Shown: piece by piece, positions 1 through 8,808 of the stretch
Layout of the letters: every line of letters starts with the position of its first letter
How positions within the stretch are numbered: position 1 is the first letter of the stretch
Source: Acidobacteriota bacterium
Lineage (GTDB): Bacteria > Acidobacteriota > Terriglobia > Terriglobales > Acidobacteriaceae
DNA length: 33,524 bases
NCBI GenBank assembly: GCA_003225455.1
Contig: QIAB01000017.1
Location: 6,321 to 39,844 of the forward strand
Direction: 5' to 3'
Translations under genes and position numbers: made by a program
The notes under the pieces: generated by a model
Told to the model about the DNA's origin: nothing
The model's database searches: none
Seen by the model: only the letters and a program-made list of their open reading frames with translations

Positions 1-542
1 AATTGAAATGAAAATCCAACCAGCGTCAGCAGCATGATGTAATTGTTCTCCATCATGTTCTGGGTGTAATGCAGGTGAGTAGTGCAGAAAAGCAACGCCA
101 GGACTCCCGCGATTGCATGTTTCGGACTGAAGCCGAGCTGGCGCAGAAAACGAAAAGCAATCAGGGCGGTGAGAACATTCACCAGAATATTTGTGCAGTA
201 GCTGACCACGATGCTGCGAACCGCGGGATCGTTGCCGTTGTAGCGAGCGAAAACCGGCAGGCGTTCTATATAAGTGCCGACAATGTCTGCAGGCAGCATG
301 AGCAACGACTGACCCATGCCGTACCAGCTTTGCAATTTTCCTCCGCGGCCATGGAGGCCGAATTCGGGATATTCCTGCGGGAAGACGGGCGGCTCGGAGG
401 TCCAGAACGAATGCGCGACTTGCAGGCGATGCATGGTATCCGAAGAGCCAAGTTCGCCGGACTGCACGACAAACGCGCCGAGAGCGGCCATGACGGCCAG
501 CAGGAAGACTGGATCGCTGAATTTGCGACGCAGCGTAAGCAT
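1..542 (-). CDS. Integral membrane protein, partial (C-terminus off the window)
   Basis: An open frame runs from an ATG at 540-542 to the left edge with no stop, giving about 180 residues of the N-terminal part. The protein begins MLTLRRKFSDPVFLLAVMAA and has a hydrophobic segment at about residues 12-30. A soluble stretch follows that contains HSFWTSEPPVFPQEYPEFG and SWYGMGQSLLMLPADI. More hydrophobic segments begin at about residue 118 (TNILVNVLTALIAFRFL) and 142 (IAGVLALLFCTTHLHY). This layout, with a long loop after the first membrane span and a G.GQSLL motif, resembles the GT-C fold membrane glycosyltransferase-like proteins common in Acidobacteriota. That is an inference from pattern only. 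No Asp-rich catalytic motif could be confirmed in the visible part. The plus-strand frame over the same bases is a shadow. Confidence 0.7.
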   Translation of the reverse strand, partial: MLTLRRKFSDPVFLLAVMAALGAFVVQSGELGSSDTMHRLQVAHSFWTSEPPVFPQEYPEFGLHGRGGKLQSWYGMGQSLLMLPADIVGTYIERLPVFARYNGNDPAVRSIVVSYCTNILVNVLTALIAFRFLRQLGFSPKHAIAGVLALLFCTTHLHYTQNMMENNYIMLLTLVGFSFQ

Positions 543-578
543 TAAGTCGTGATGTTAATCGATGCGATGTGCGCGAGC

Positions 579-632
579 GTGTGGAGGCGGGTCTTCGACC
601 CGCCTGGACGGGGCAGAGCCCCGTCCCCACAC
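579..632. repeat. GTGTGG...CCACAC double-hairpin repeat, copy 1
   Basis: The outer GTGTGG/CCACAC ends are complementary. Inside are two separate palindromes, GGCGGGTCTTCGACCCGCC and GACGGGGCAGAGCCCCGTC. The element lies between two minus-strand genes, and the same architecture recurs at 3444-3529, 22764-22817 and 26993-27054. Confidence 0.8.
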
Positions 633-711
633 AGCTCCCTGCCTCGGCAAGAACTTGGCCAAATGGCACATTTGTAGGGCCTGCTTGCGTGATTTGCTGA
701 CCCACAGTCAG

Positions 712-1491
712 CTATTCCAGCACGCTGTCGTCTAATTTCTTCTTACCCCAGTCGGCGGCAGCTTGCACGAATGCCAATACCAGCGGATGTGGATTGCCCG
801 ATTTAGAAGAAAGCTGCGGCTGGAATAGCGTTGCAATGTAGAAGCGATGCGTCGGCGATTCGATGGCGCGAATCTCCCCGCTAGGACCGCGAGCCACCAC
901 AGGAAATCCGGCTTCCATGGCGGCCCATTCGTATTCCGGATTGACTTCGAAGTTGCAGAAGAATTGTTCGGTGACGACGTCCTGTGTGTAAAAAGAATGC
1001 AGATAAGAGCCGGGGCGCAGCCGGATTTCGGGGATGGCTCCGGATAATTTTGGCCCCTTATTCCGACCTTGGGGCGCCGCGCAAGCCACCGGATAAATAA
1101 TTACGTTTTTCGAGCCGGAATTATTTTCCGCGCTGTCGGCGTCTTTAATGCCGAGCACGTTGCGGGCGCATTCAATCAGCGCGTACTGAAATCCGCCACA
1201 AGTTCCAAGAAAGGGCCAATCGCGGCGGCGGGCGAATTCGATTCCTTTCAGCATGCCTTCGAAACTTTTGTAGGGACTGCCGGGTGCGGCCCAGAGGCCG
1301 TCGAAGGATTCGAGCATCTTTTGTGCATTAGGTTCGAGAATCGAAGGAGTAGGAATCCATTTGGCCTCAACCACTATTTCCAGTTTCGCCGAAGCGTGTG
1401 CGATCGACTTCTCAATCGCAGGAAGATTGGGGGCTTTTGGATCAAAGTCACCCAGGATTCCTATGCGGACGGAGTCTGCCACGAAGCTCAT
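712..1491 (-). CDS. CTP synthase C-terminal-like glutamine amidotransferase-fold protein
   Basis: The product of about 259 residues resembles the glutamine amidotransferase half of CTP synthase standing alone, without the synthetase domain. The nucleophile elbow is FLGTCGGFQYALIE, with Cys at the expected place, and the N-terminus VRIGILGDFDP is a typical first strand. Where a class I amidotransferase should have the His-x-Glu pair of the triad (HPE), this protein has LFQPQLSS. The usual Cys-His-Glu relay is therefore not intact and glutaminase activity is doubtful. The ATG at 1489-1491 was chosen because the frame upstream of it (to 1584) is low-complexity and basic and does not fit the fold. 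The gene lies downstream of lemA on the same strand, separated by 112 bases containing a small hairpin, and may be co-transcribed. Family naming as a CTP synthase C-terminal-related protein is from memory. Confidence 0.8.
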   Translation of the reverse strand: MSFVADSVRIGILGDFDPKAPNLPAIEKSIAHASAKLEIVVEAKWIPTPSILEPNAQKMLESFDGLWAAPGSPYKSFEGMLKGIEFARRRDWPFLGTCGGFQYALIECARNVLGIKDADSAENNSGSKNVIIYPVACAAPQGRNKGPKLSGAIPEIRLRPGSYLHSFYTQDVVTEQFFCNFEVNPEYEWAAMEAGFPVVARGPSGEIRAIESPTHRFYIATLFQPQLSSKSGNPHPLVLAFVQAAADWGKKKLDDSVLE

Positions 1492-1576
1492 TCTAATTGA
1501 GGTGTGCAGCGGGGCAGGTGAGAAGGTTGGTGCCGCGAAAGGCCGCGCGCGCGAGAAGTCGCGACACAGGGGTAGC

Positions 1577-1593
1577 GCCGGCATCTTGCCGGC
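1577..1593. repeat. Small GCCGGC hairpin between lemA and the amidotransferase-like gene
   Basis: GCCGGC-ATCTT-GCCGGC lies within a GTAGCGCCGGC context that resembles the dispersed GTAGCGCCGCC element at 24934. It could act as a processing or attenuation hairpin on the minus-strand transcript, but has no U-tract. Confidence 0.55.
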
Positions 1594-1603
1594 TGTCCTT
1601 AAG

Positions 1604-2173
1604 CTATTTTGTTGCGGCGAAGGAAACTGAAACGTCGGCCTTATCCGCTTCTTCTACTTTGAACATCGGGCGCGGTTTCAGGTTCATGAACGCCGCGACA
1701 AATGTGTCGGGCATCTCCTGAATGCGGATGTTGAATGTGTTAACGGAATCGTTGTAGAACTCGCGGCGGTCGGCGATCTGGCTCTCCAGTTCGGTGATCC
1801 TGCTCTGAAGCTGCATGAAGTTATTGTTTGCTTTCAGCTCAGGATAATTTTCTGCGACCGCGAAAAGCCCGCGTACCGCATACGTCGCGCTCAGGTCTGC
1901 CTGCGCTTTCTGATCAATCGTGACTGCCCGCTGATACATGCTGCGGGCTTCAGTGATCTTCTGCAGCGTGTCACGCTCGAAGTTCATGTAGCCCTTGCAA
2001 ACCTCGATCAACTTGGGCACTTCATCGTGCCGCTGTTTGAGCATGACATCAATGTTGGCCCAGGCTTTGTCGATGTCGTTCTTCACCACGACCAGGCCGT
2101 TGTAGATCATGACCAGATAGACGCTCAGGCCGACGATGGCGAACAGAAATCCCAGAAGAATAATGTTGTCCAT
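1604..2173 (-). CDS. lemA: LemA family membrane protein
   Basis: This 189-residue protein is a clear LemA family member. A single N-terminal membrane anchor (about residues 4-26) is followed by the family signature YNGLVVVKNDIDKAWANIDV, then MLKQRHDEVPKLIEVCKGYM and an alpha-helical heptad-rich segment with TLQKITEAR. The length matches the usual 180-200 residues. LemA proteins are membrane-anchored four-helix proteins whose biochemical role is not settled. They often sit beside GIDE-domain or TPM-domain membrane proteins, and here the upstream neighbour on the same strand is a GIDE-domain gene, with 49 bases between them holding a CGCGGGC/GCCCGCG palindrome. The C-terminal tail (LKPRPMFKVEEADKADVSVS) is polar. 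The start ATG at 2171-2173 is the natural one, because the membrane anchor begins right after it. Confidence 0.93.
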   Translation of the reverse strand: MDNIILLGFLFAIVGLSVYLVMIYNGLVVVKNDIDKAWANIDVMLKQRHDEVPKLIEVCKGYMNFERDTLQKITEARSMYQRAVTIDQKAQADLSATYAVRGLFAVAENYPELKANNNFMQLQSRITELESQIADRREFYNDSVNTFNIRIQEMPDTFVAAFMNLKPRPMFKVEEADKADVSVSFAATK

Positions 2174-2195
2174 GCTTCGCTCGAAATCGCTCTAT

Positions 2196-2213
2196 CGCGG
2201 GCGGAGGCCCGCG
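2196..2213. repeat. Palindrome in the GIDE-lemA gap
   Basis: CGCGGGC-GGAG-GCCCGCG is a perfect 7-bp stem with a 4-base loop, followed by TCACACA. It looks like half of the larger double-hairpin repeats found elsewhere in the window. Confidence 0.55.
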
Positions 2214-2222
2214 TCACACACT

Positions 2223-3341
2223 TTACAACCAGTCTAACTGTAGTGCCAATATGTAGACACAGACCAGTGTCAGCAGGGGGCCACCCCAGATCATTAACGC
2301 GGACTTCCACGCCAAAGCGCGAACCACATCTTTCTGGCTGTGCCAGGAGATAAAGAACGCTGGATCGTGCGCACCTTTCATCAATACAGTTTTTGGATTT
2401 AAATCGAATTCGTCCGCAGGAGTTGTGGCCCTGATGTCCGCACTCTGAGCGCCGGGATTTTCCAGTCCGGCGGCCCTCCAGGCAGCGGGATTCTCAATAC
2501 CCGCCTTCGTCATGGCTGCGGCAATCTTGCCTTGCGCGGTCATATCTACTGAGTTACCAGGTGTTTCTGCTGAGAGACGGATGATTTTCTGCGGCGAAGC
2601 GTCACCTTCGACCGCCGCAAAACTGAGATTGCGAGCTACGCTGATGCCGGGCAGCGCCGACTCCATCGCAGCCGCAGCCTCTGCGCTCAGCGCACCTTGC
2701 ATCTTGAAGCTGATGCTGTGCGTTCCATGAGCAGCGGTGGGCACTGGTGTCGCGCTCACACTGAGGCCAGGATTTTCGGCCAGCGTACCCAGGACAAACA
2801 GCGCATTTTTCGGCTTGACGCAATATTCCTCGATCTTAATTTTGTTGTCGCTCGAAATCGCATGGCGCGCGAGGAAGCCGGATACCGTGGCCGGGACCTC
2901 TACATGCGTCGAAAAAAGCGAGTGGCTGTACTCCTCGTGAAAATCGCGGTGAATGTCCATCTCGGCGCCGCGCGGGTCAACCAGCACACGGCCAGTGTTA
3001 TCGTCCAGGTAGAAGGGAACGTGCAGGCTTTCATCGGCTACTTTCACCCATTCACTGCTCTTGCCCCGCCTTTCCCAGCTACATGCCATAGTTCGGTAGT
3101 AGTAGCAAGGGACGCCGGTTATAGGCGCCGGCATAGTGTACGGGCCGGTGGCCAGCCCAGTGATTTCCACCAATCCCATGGCGGCGCTCCGGACCTTCGA
3201 GGACGGGGTGTTCAGGATGAGCCGTTTGCGTTGGAGCATCTGAAATCCGCGATAAAAAAGATAGACGCCCATGCAGGCGCCAATTGCCGGCCAGAGAAGC
3301 CCTTGGTCGTTCGATCTCAGATATACGGCGAGCAGGAGCAC
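2223..3341 (-). CDS. GIDE-domain membrane protein
   Basis: The product (372 residues) has a hydrophobic N-terminal span (about 14-32), a second hydrophobic span at the C-terminus (about 350-370), and between them a soluble region. That region includes VEITGLATGP, the ITGVPCYYYR motif and VPFYLDDNTGRVLVDPRGAE. These motifs match the GIDE domain found in eukaryotic mitochondrial E3 ligases (MUL1-type) and in bacterial membrane proteins. No RING finger is present, so a ligase role is not implied. The start is a GTG at 3339-3341, which keeps the first membrane span; a later ATG (residue 24) would cut it. The gene is upstream of lemA on the same strand, a recurrent bacterial pairing that suggests a membrane complex or envelope-stress role. 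That role is inference. Confidence 0.82.
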   Translation of the reverse strand: MLLLAVYLRSNDQGLLWPAIGACMGVYLFYRGFQMLQRKRLILNTPSSKVRSAAMGLVEITGLATGPYTMPAPITGVPCYYYRTMACSWERRGKSSEWVKVADESLHVPFYLDDNTGRVLVDPRGAEMDIHRDFHEEYSHSLFSTHVEVPATVSGFLARHAISSDNKIKIEEYCVKPKNALFVLGTLAENPGLSVSATPVPTAAHGTHSISFKMQGALSAEAAAAMESALPGISVARNLSFAAVEGDASPQKIIRLSAETPGNSVDMTAQGKIAAAMTKAGIENPAAWRAAGLENPGAQSADIRATTPADEFDLNPKTVLMKGAHDPAFFISWHSQKDVVRALAWKSALMIWGGPLLTLVCVYILALQLDWL

Positions 3342-3443
3342 AAGACTTTCCGTTTACGCGGAACACACTTCGCGTTGAGGATAGCTGAAAACAGGTGGCG
3401 GTCAGGCACGAGAAGCCTTTAACGGCTTACGATGGTAATGGTT

Positions 3444-3529
3444 GTGTAGGGGCGGGGCTATGCCCCGCCCAGGTCGAGCGCAGCTCGACGGAAAGGAAAA
3501 ACGGACGGGGCATAGCCCCGTCTCCACAC
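3444..3529. repeat. GTGTAGG...CCACAC multi-hairpin repeat, copy 2
   Basis: The left arm GGGGCGGGGCTATGCCCCGCC and right arm GACGGGGCATAGCCCCGTC are each palindromic and are also complementary to each other. A third palindrome, GTCGAGCGCAGCTCGAC, sits between them. The element fills most of the gap between the GIDE gene and the kynureninase-like gene. Confidence 0.8.
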
Positions 3530-3543
3530 CAGACTTCCCACAG

Positions 3544-4710
3544 CTAACGCGCCAGTACCGCGCGTTCTTTCAAGATATCTTCTACAGCCGCTAGCGCTAT
3601 CTCGAGTTCCTGGTCAGTGTTATAGAAGTGGGGAGAGAAGCGAACGCCGGCTTTGGGCCGCCAATCGACGAGGATGTCGCGTTTAAGCAGTTCACGGCAG
3701 ACGTCCTGAGAATCGGGCATGTCGATGGAAACTGTTCCGCCGCGTTTTTCGGGATCGCGAGGCGTATTCACACGCCATTCGTGCTGATCGGCTAACGTGA
3801 TCAATTTAGCAGTTTGACGTTTTGATTTTTCGCGAATCCGGTTTACTCCAACTTCCGAGATGATCTTTAAACCGGGACGCGCGGCTTCGAGTGCGGGTAT
3901 ATGAGTCGTCCCATTCATGAAACGAAACGGCGGATCGGTATAGCGGATACGGCCGGTCTCGAAGGCCATTGAATCTTGATGCGCGAACCATCCCGTGAAT
4001 TTGGGCTCGAGTTTCTTGCCGAGATCAGGACGAACGTACAGATATCCGACGCCTGGCCCACCGCAAAGCCACTTCAGAACACCGCCGCAAGCGAAGTCGA
4101 CGTTTAGAGCTTGTACGTCCACGGGGACAGTCCCGAGCGACTGAAACGTATCCAGCACGACATGAGCGCCGACACGATGCGCCTTTTCGACGATGGCTTT
4201 CGCATCGTTAATGTAAGCGCTGCGGAAGATCACGTGCGAAACCGGCACCAGCAGCGTGGTTTCATCGATTGCATCGAGCAGACGCTCGGTCGGGACCGTA
4301 ACGCCGTCATCAGTCTTCACCATGTGGACGCGAGCGCCGTATTGCCGCTGTGCTTCCCAGAAATACATGACCGAAGGGAAATTCATGTCGCTGTACACGA
4401 CTTTGTTGCGCTCGCCGGAGAAATCGAAGCATGAGGCTACGACTGCCTGGCATGTCGTAACGTTCTGATGAGCGGAAACTGAACCTTTCGGCGCATTCAT
4501 GAGCGCGCCGATTTCATCTCCAACTTCGGCGGCCAGCATCCACCAGCGATCCTCCCAGGCGCGAACGCCTCGAGTAGCCCAAATGTCGGCGTAGCTTTTC
4601 ATGGCGTCGTAAACGCCGCGCGGCATCGCGCCTAGAGAATTGCTGATCAGGTAAGTCGTGCGCTCGAGGATAGGAAACTCGGAGCGGTAGCGCAGAAGCT
4701 CATCACTCAT
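3544..4710 (-). CDS. Class V aminotransferase-fold enzyme, kynureninase-like
   Basis: A PLP-dependent enzyme of 388 residues with the class V aminotransferase fold. The N-terminus TYLISNSLGAMP matches the kynureninase-type NSNSLG segment. VVLDTFQSLG supplies the Asp (about D187) that contacts the pyridine nitrogen, and GGVLKWLCGGPGVGYLYVRP carries the expected Schiff-base Lys at about K213. C-terminal motifs include FMNGTTHIPALEA and RIREKSKRQT, again kynureninase-like. Substrate could be kynurenine, a cysteine derivative or another amino acid; the sequence alone does not decide. The ATG at 4708-4710 overlaps the upstream permease stop as ATGA, so translation is probably coupled and the enzyme may act on whatever the permease imports. 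The frame stays open far upstream of this ATG, but that extension is the permease gene read in another frame. Confidence 0.88.
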   Translation of the reverse strand: MSDELLRYRSEFPILERTTYLISNSLGAMPRGVYDAMKSYADIWATRGVRAWEDRWWMLAAEVGDEIGALMNAPKGSVSAHQNVTTCQAVVASCFDFSGERNKVVYSDMNFPSVMYFWEAQRQYGARVHMVKTDDGVTVPTERLLDAIDETTLLVPVSHVIFRSAYINDAKAIVEKAHRVGAHVVLDTFQSLGTVPVDVQALNVDFACGGVLKWLCGGPGVGYLYVRPDLGKKLEPKFTGWFAHQDSMAFETGRIRYTDPPFRFMNGTTHIPALEAARPGLKIISEVGVNRIREKSKRQTAKLITLADQHEWRVNTPRDPEKRGGTVSIDMPDSQDVCRELLKRDILVDWRPKAGVRFSPHFYNTDQELEIALAAVEDILKERAVLAR

Positions 4711-6062
4711 TGCGATATTGTACGTTTCTGACGCTTCAGCAGGAAATATGCCGCCGTCAGTACGGCCATGTACGCTACGCCGCTGATGAGGGTCAGATGC
4801 GACTTCCAACCTGTCTCCAAAAGAGCCAAGACGATAAGCACGAATCCCACGGCTGAGCCCCATGCTCCCAGCGGAGAACGCATCGGCAAGGCAGCAAGTT
4901 GAGCGGCGGTGAGCCGCTGACGAAACCTCACGTGTGCTGCCAGCGAGATCAACCAGGCCAACAACAAGCCAACCAGCGCCGCTCCCAAGATGGAGACAAA
5001 CGCGTCCGCGGGCGCCCACTTCTCGAGTACTAACGCTACTAAGATTCCATAGGAAGATGCGAGCAGAGCCAGCATGGGTGATCCAGCTGCATTGAGCCGG
5101 CCGAAGGCCGCCGGCGCCCAACCGGTTCGCGCCAGGGAGAACAACATGCGCGATGACACGTACAACGCGGCGTTTGCGCCGGACAGCGCTGCCGTGAGCA
5201 CTACGAATGTCATGATGTGCGGTGCTGCTGGGATGCCGGCATGTCGGAACACGCTTACGAATGGGCTTTCCGTGACTCCTGCGTGGTTCCACGGCATTAC
5301 TCCAACTAGAACAATGATCGCCCCCAAGTAGACAAACGTGAGTATGGCAAAAGTAAGACGAATGGCACGCGGGATCTCTTGAACCGAGCGCGTCTCTCCC
5401 GTAGTGATGGCGACAAACTCGATGCCAGCGAATGTGTACAGAGCAAAACCCATGGCGAGCAGCGGCGCCAGCGGCCCCTTGGGAAGAAATCCACCTTGCG
5501 ATGTGTATTGTGGGGACACATGGCCGCTCAGCAGCAATGCCGCGCCGATTGTGATGAAGGCTACGATGGTCACCACTTTGATCATGGCGAACCAGTATTC
5601 GAACCACCCGTAGTTTCCAACACTGCGAAAATTTACCAGCAGCAACAAAGCAGAAAACACCAAGACCCAGAGCAATGCGGGCATCGAAGGAAACCAGTAC
5701 GCCATGTAGGTTGCAGAAGCCACTAATTCTGCGCCAATCGAAACCGCAATTGCTGCCCAGTATCCAGCCCGGGCAACGAATCCTGCCCATTGATTTAGAT
5801 AAAGGTCGCCGTAAAGGCCGAATGATCCCGCAGCCGGATGCACGCTCGACAGTTCGCCAAGCGCCATGGCTACTGTCCAGTTGATGAAAGCTGCCAGCGC
5901 GAAACTCAGGATCACGCCCGGCCCAGCGATTTCCAGGGCCGCTGCCGAACCCAGCAGCAGCCCGGTGCCAATCGAACCACCGACACCCACCATCGCCATC
6001 TGGCCAGCACTGAGCTGATGGCGAAGTCCTTCTTCCTGGTCGAGTTTTTTGGCAACAGGCAT
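4707..6062 (-). CDS. APC superfamily amino acid permease
   Basis: A 451-residue polytopic membrane protein with about 12 hydrophobic segments. The first span contains GVGGSIGTGLLLGSA, the substrate-binding glycine-rich signature of the APC amino acid permeases. Further family features are EYWFAMIKVVTIVAF in the middle and FAGIEFVAITTGE in the span 6 region, followed by IPRAIR. Its likely role is secondary uptake of an amino acid across the inner membrane. The stop codon overlaps the start of the kynureninase-like gene by four bases, a classic coupled pair. The start ATG at 6060-6062 puts a short cytosolic tail (KKLDQEEGLRHQLSAGQM) before span 1, as expected for the AAT-type branch. Divergent to the TPR gene, with 149 bases between the two starts. 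Confidence 0.92.
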   Translation of the reverse strand: MPVAKKLDQEEGLRHQLSAGQMAMVGVGGSIGTGLLLGSAAALEIAGPGVILSFALAAFINWTVAMALGELSSVHPAAGSFGLYGDLYLNQWAGFVARAGYWAAIAVSIGAELVASATYMAYWFPSMPALLWVLVFSALLLLVNFRSVGNYGWFEYWFAMIKVVTIVAFITIGAALLLSGHVSPQYTSQGGFLPKGPLAPLLAMGFALYTFAGIEFVAITTGETRSVQEIPRAIRLTFAILTFVYLGAIIVLVGVMPWNHAGVTESPFVSVFRHAGIPAAPHIMTFVVLTAALSGANAALYVSSRMLFSLARTGWAPAAFGRLNAAGSPMLALLASSYGILVALVLEKWAPADAFVSILGAALVGLLLAWLISLAAHVRFRQRLTAAQLAALPMRSPLGAWGSAVGFVLIVLALLETGWKSHLTLISGVAYMAVLTAAYFLLKRQKRTISQ

Positions 6063-6145
6063 TCGGTCTCGTATATCAGAAACCTCTTCTTCACCAAAGG
6101 TTTATTCCAGTATGACTTTCGTAATCGCTGCCGGGCGTTACGACG

Positions 6146-6174
6146 TTGCTGCCCACCTGCAGCGACCCTAGAAT
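6146..6174 (+). promoter_or_regulatory. Candidate sigma-70 promoter for the TPR-GAF gene
   Basis: TTGCTG at 6146-6151 and TAGAAT at 6169-6174 are separated by 17 bases, placing transcription start near 6182, about 30 bases before the ATG at 6212. The elements are imperfect; position and spacing are the main support. Confidence 0.4.
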
Positions 6175-6211
6175 CTCAGGTGGGTTACTCCGCACGTTAC
6201 CCGTCCCTCTC

Positions 6212-8796
6212 ATGGCAGACACAACCAAGCGAATGGATCGAGCCGAGATTGCAAAGCGGGTGGAGCGGGCAGAAAAACTTCTCCAGAAAGGCAAGACAGC
6301 CGACGCCCTGCAAGACTATATGCAGGTGCTGGCAGACGATCCCCAGAACGACAATGTTCGGCAAATGGCCGCTGAACTTTGCCTTTCCCTGCAGCGCACC
6401 GGTGAAGCCGTAAAGCTGTTGGGCGAGTTGTTTGAGCGGCAGGTAGAGAGTGGTGACAACACCCGCGCAAGCCTTACCTACAAGAAACGAAACTTTCACG
6501 ATACATAAATCCTTCGGTAACTCAAAAAATACACTTTGGGCAGATTCTGGAAGCTTCCAATCGAAAACTTGCAGCCGAAACATACGAAAATGCTCTCGAA
6601 GATTTAACGAAGCAAGGTAAGCGCGCGGAGTGCCTTGCGGTATTGAAGCGCCTTGTGGCGCTCGAGCCCAGCGAGCGGAATCTCCTCCGCGTAGGTGAAT
6701 TATCTTCTGAGTTGCAAGACAGCAAAGGCGCGGCTGCTGCCTTTCTGAAGCTGGCGCAATTGACTGAGAATTCTGGCGCCAACGCAGCGCAGTGGTACGA
6801 GCGGGCTTATAGCGCAGATTCTTCGGACGTCGAGATCGCTCTTGGATACGGAAAGAGTCTGATCGCGCAAGGTCAGGTTGGCGCTGCCATTTTCGTGCTT
6901 GAGCCGCATGCCAAGGCTGGAACTGCTTCGCAAGAATTGCGCGAGACATTTGCGAAAGCATTGCTTGCCGCCAACCGGCTGAGCGAGGCGGAGCCGCTGC
7001 TCTGGCAACTGTTCCAGCTTAATCCTTCACGGATGCAGGAGATCACCACTCTAATCGGGCTGTTCCTAGACAACAATCAGGATGCTGAAGCCGTTGCTTT
7101 GGCGCGCAAGCTGGAGCAATTCCAACGCGGCAAAGGCGATCGCCGGGCCTTGATCGCCAGCATGCAGGAGCTGGCGGGAAAACATCGCGCCTGTCCTGAG
7201 ATGCTCGAGTTCATGAGCGAGCTGTTCAACGCATCGAATCGCGAAAGCGATTATTCCCAGACTCTGCTCAAGCTTTTTGATCTGCATTGCAGCCTGGGGA
7301 ATTTTGCTAAAGCGGCGGAGTGCCTGGATCGCGCAGCCGATGTTGATCCCTACGAATCAGGTCACCAAAAACGTTTGGAGATTCTGAAGGGCAAAATCGA
7401 TGACAACCGTTACAAAGTGATCGCTTCCCGATTTACAAGCCTCGGCAAAGCTGAGTCCGAGCCGGCCAAGAGCGATGGGCCTACGCTCGGGGCGGCAGCA
7501 CTACAGGATCTGATGTTACAGGCAGAAATTCTGGTGCAGTACGGCATGCGTTCGAAGGCGATTGAGCGCTTGCAGCGAATTCAGGAGCTGTTTCCACATG
7601 AGGAGGATCGCAATCCGGACTTGCATCAGTTGTACTTGTCAGCCGGGATGACGCCGCGCTACACGGATTCCGCACCCGCGCCTGTGACCCCGGTAAGTTC
7701 TGCAGCAAGAGCCTCGTCTAATCCATCGATTTCGCTGGCTGCGCCCGTGACCGGAGAAAATACTGACGTCAGCCATTTCACGCGTGTGGCTGAAATCACG
7801 CGCAAACTTTACCGGCAGAGCAATGCCGATGCGGTAATGACCACCAGCGTCAACGAGCTGGGCGCGCAGTGGAAAGCGACCCGCTGCGTGGTAGCCATGC
7901 GCAAACCGGGATTGGCGCCCACCGCCGTAAGAGAGTTCTGCGCGGAAGGTTTCGCCAAAGGGGAGTCCAATACTGTTGCCAAGGTGATTTCTGCGGTGCA
8001 GGACCTGGCAATCAGCCGGGGGACGCTGAACATCAGCGATGCATTAGCTGCTGCCGAACTTCAGCCGGTGCGGGAAGCTCTGGCAACGCTGGGTATTGCC
8101 TCATTGCTGGCGTTGCCGCTGAGCGACGGCGCCGATCATGTTGGCGTTCTGATGCTGGCGCAAAACACGCCACGCGGATGGCATTCCAGCGACATTGTAG
8201 TGCTGAAAACTATCAGCGATCAGATTGTCAATGCCCTGAACAACGCCGGTCTGCGGCGGCTGGTTAAGAGCCTCTCGGTGACGGACGAGCAATCGGGATT
8301 GATGAAGCGGGCTTCCTATCTTGATCTTTTGATGGCCGAAACCCGCCGCGCCATCCAGCAAAGCACTGCGTTAACCGTCGTGCTCGTGCAATTCGGCAAG
8401 AGTTCTGCATTGGTGAAAGAAAATGGCGAGAAAGCAGTTGAAGCCGCCATGCAGCAGATTGGGCAGATTATCGCGGCCAACATCCGGCAGAACGATTTGG
8501 CGTTCAGCTATGAAATGACCACGGTAGCGCTTGTGCTCGGTGAAACTGCGGAAAAAGAAGCCTTGATGGCGGTGGAGAAATTACGGAAGCTTGTTGAAGA
8601 TGTGCGGATTTCCGAAAAGCCGCTCGCCTTCAGCGCAGGAGTTGCCGAAGCCATCGTGCGGCAGCAGTTCGATCCGGTTGACATCGTCACTGAAGTGATT
8701 AATCGCGCCGAACTGGCGCTCGACATGGCCGTTGCGCAAGGCGCGGGCCGGGTAGTCAACCTCGCAGCGGAGACGGCAAACGCGGCGGTTGCGTAG
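6212..8796 (+). CDS. TPR - GAF - degenerate GGDEF protein, interrupted by a one-base frameshift
   Basis: Restored by one base near 6487, the frame would encode about 861 residues. From the ATG at 6212, TPR-like helices begin (ERAEKLLQKGKTADALQDYM, FERQVESGDNTRASLTYKK). The frame then hits a stop at 6506-6508, while the next frame continues the same repeat logic (YINPSVTQKIHFGQILEASN) through to 8796. An open subframe with a TTG at 6643 gives 717 residues, but that start falls inside a TPR and is unlikely to be natural. Residues about 1-420 are TPR-like, about 520-683 a GAF domain, and about 686-850 a GGDEF-fold domain. The last has a recognisable start (SVTDEQSGLMKRASYLDLL), but the active-site loop reads NDLAFSYEMTTVALVL instead of GGDEF, so cyclase activity is not expected. 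The role is probably signalling or scaffolding. The indel may be a sequencing error or a real mutation. Confidence 0.75.
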
Positions 8797-8808
8797 TACT
8801 TCCTATAA

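Noticed and set aside
69-545. 158-residue plus-strand frame at the left edge
   Set aside because: The opposite strand encodes a better membrane protein over the same bases; the plus-strand product is compositionally shadow-like.
696-712. GCTGAC/GTCAGC stem at the end of the amidotransferase-like gene as a terminator
   Set aside because: It has only six base pairs and is not followed by a U-tract on the minus strand.
4711-5790. N-terminal extension of the kynureninase-like gene to give a 748-residue protein
   Set aside because: The extension is the permease gene read in another frame; the ATG at 4710 overlaps the permease stop and gives the family start.
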